Part shown: positions 35,259 to 35,927 of the stretch, piece after piece
How positions within the stretch are numbered: the first letter of the stretch is position 1
Layout of the letters: each line of letters begins with the position of its first letter
Source of the DNA: Acidobacteriaceae bacterium
GTDB taxonomy: Bacteria > Acidobacteriota > Terriglobia > Terriglobales > Acidobacteriaceae
Direction of reading: 5' to 3'
NCBI GenBank assembly: GCA_025356095.1
Contig: JANXUR010000101.1
Coordinates: forward strand, 1 to 35,927
Length of the DNA: 35,927 nt
Notes under the pieces: generated by a model
What the model saw: the letters and a program-made list of their open reading frames with translations, nothing else
What the model was told of the DNA's origin: nothing
Database searches by the model: none
Translations under genes and position numbers: made by a program

Positions 35259-35927
35259 TCACTTGAATGAGTGGAGCCCGGGCCCCAGCCAACGAAGAAT
35301 CACGTCTGCAGCTTGAGGGAACTGAGTGGTAATTAGGCCCACCAGCGGGCCCACGGCGAAGGCAGCGAATTTTGCCACGAAATCCCAGCCTAGCCCCGGG
35401 TTCGTATCCGTGATGAGGCTTAGGGTTTCGTCACGCTCCATTCCGGCATAGACCCACCCCACCACCAGCGCGACAATGGTGAGAACAAGAAACAGCAATC
35501 CCCCAATAGTGGTTCGTGGGGTGAATGGATAGAAAGCGAATGCAAACGCGGTCGCAACAAACAAGGCCACAATGGCCAACACAATCGTGCGCATACGAGC
35601 CAGAATGTTTTGAAAATAGCTGATGTAGTGATAGCAGACAAATTCTTCAGCAGCCCGCACAGTGGGGATAGCGCTCAATACCTCAGGAGCGCCTAGGGAG
35701 TTGTGCATTGATGGTTTGCCACCCTGCGGCTTGTTCTGCAGGTCAAGAGACTCAACCTCTTCCGCCCATGCTGGCAAAAGAACCTCGGTGAACACCGCGA
35801 GGGTAGTGATCGCGAGCGCCTGCCGTATCATCAATCCATTGATCAGTTCGCTGTTCCAATCTATTTGTTGTACGTAGGTAGGAGGATTGGCGCTCACGAA
35901 CGCATTACAGAGTGTGATATCAAATTC
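35259..35927 (-). CDS. Membrane protein of unknown function, 5' end beyond the window
   Basis: The reading frame is open to the right edge; the visible part has 222 residues. If GTG 35897 were the start there would be 212, but the ten upstream residues (EFDITLCNAF) look coding too, so the gene is probably cut by the window. Numbered from GTG 35897, hydrophobic segments lie near 22-44, 103-122, 130-151 and 174-191. A soluble stretch between the first two (45-100) contains Tyr/His-rich FVCYHYISYFQ. No family is recognised. It may be a small integral membrane protein or the C-terminal part of a larger one. Confidence 0.65.
   Translation of the reverse strand, partial: EFDITLCNAFVSANPPTYVQQIDWNSELINGLMIRQALAITTLAVFTEVLLPAWAEEVESLDLQNKPQGGKPSMHNSLGAPEVLSAIPTVRAAEEFVCYHYISYFQNILARMRTIVLAIVALFVATAFAFAFYPFTPRTTIGGLLFLVLTIVALVVGWVYAGMERDETLSLITDTNPGLGWDFVAKFAAFAVGPLVGLITTQFPQAADVILRWLGPGLHSFK

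Noticed and set aside
35002-35316. Plus-strand 104-aa frame between the TetR and membrane protein genes
   Set aside because: It starts inside the region upstream of the TetR gene, has no ribosome site, is Arg/Ala-rich without domain character and ends antisense to the membrane protein.

Overview
The window looks like chromosomal DNA of a GC-rich, aerobic or microaerobic, Gram-negative-type bacterium. An Acidobacteriota (Terriglobia-like) host is my best guess. The basis is the gene content: a complete alternative complex III followed by a caa3-type oxidase of the A2 class, an ArgR-argFGH cluster, and a large exported DUF3857/transglutaminase/TPR protein. The lineage is an inference and rests on no search.

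Left part (1-3900, mostly minus strand): purM, a small glyoxalase-fold (VOC) protein, a ribbon-helix-helix/81-residue gene pair with toxin-antitoxin-like layout, purN and an exported 178-residue protein of unknown function. A 9-bp tandem repeat, a hairpin and a tiny exported Lys/Asp/Glu-rich protein separate this block from the next.

Centre left (3983-15052): the exported DUF3857-transglutaminase-TPR protein, then argR-argF-argG-argH. ArgR has a sigma70-type promoter with an almost perfect ARG box beside its -10, so autoregulation is likely. The three enzymes convert ornithine to arginine, and the last two genes overlap their predecessors. A convergent GatA-type amidase and a divergent aldehyde dehydrogenase follow, with a second 9-bp tandem repeat between them.

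Centre (15200-28170): one long respiratory operon behind an extended -10 promoter: actA-B-C-D-E-F, a small His-rich membrane protein, a SCO copper chaperone, then coxB-A-C-D, ended by a 9-bp-stem hairpin. Together these encode quinol:cytochrome c oxidoreductase (ACIII) plus a caa3 oxidase, probably a physical supercomplex. Starts of several genes overlap the stops of the preceding ones, and actE appears to start at ATT.

Right part (28214-35927): a large FAD/Fe-S/CCG-domain dehydrogenase of the D-lactate/glycolate type, a PhoB/PhoR-like two-component pair, and on the minus strand a HEPN/nucleotidyltransferase pair. The nucleotidyltransferase carries its own winged helix and sits behind two identical palindromes 21 bp apart that overlap its promoter and start codon. 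A TetR regulator and a membrane protein gene running off the right edge follow. No rRNA, tRNA, CRISPR array, insertion sequence or prophage gene was seen.
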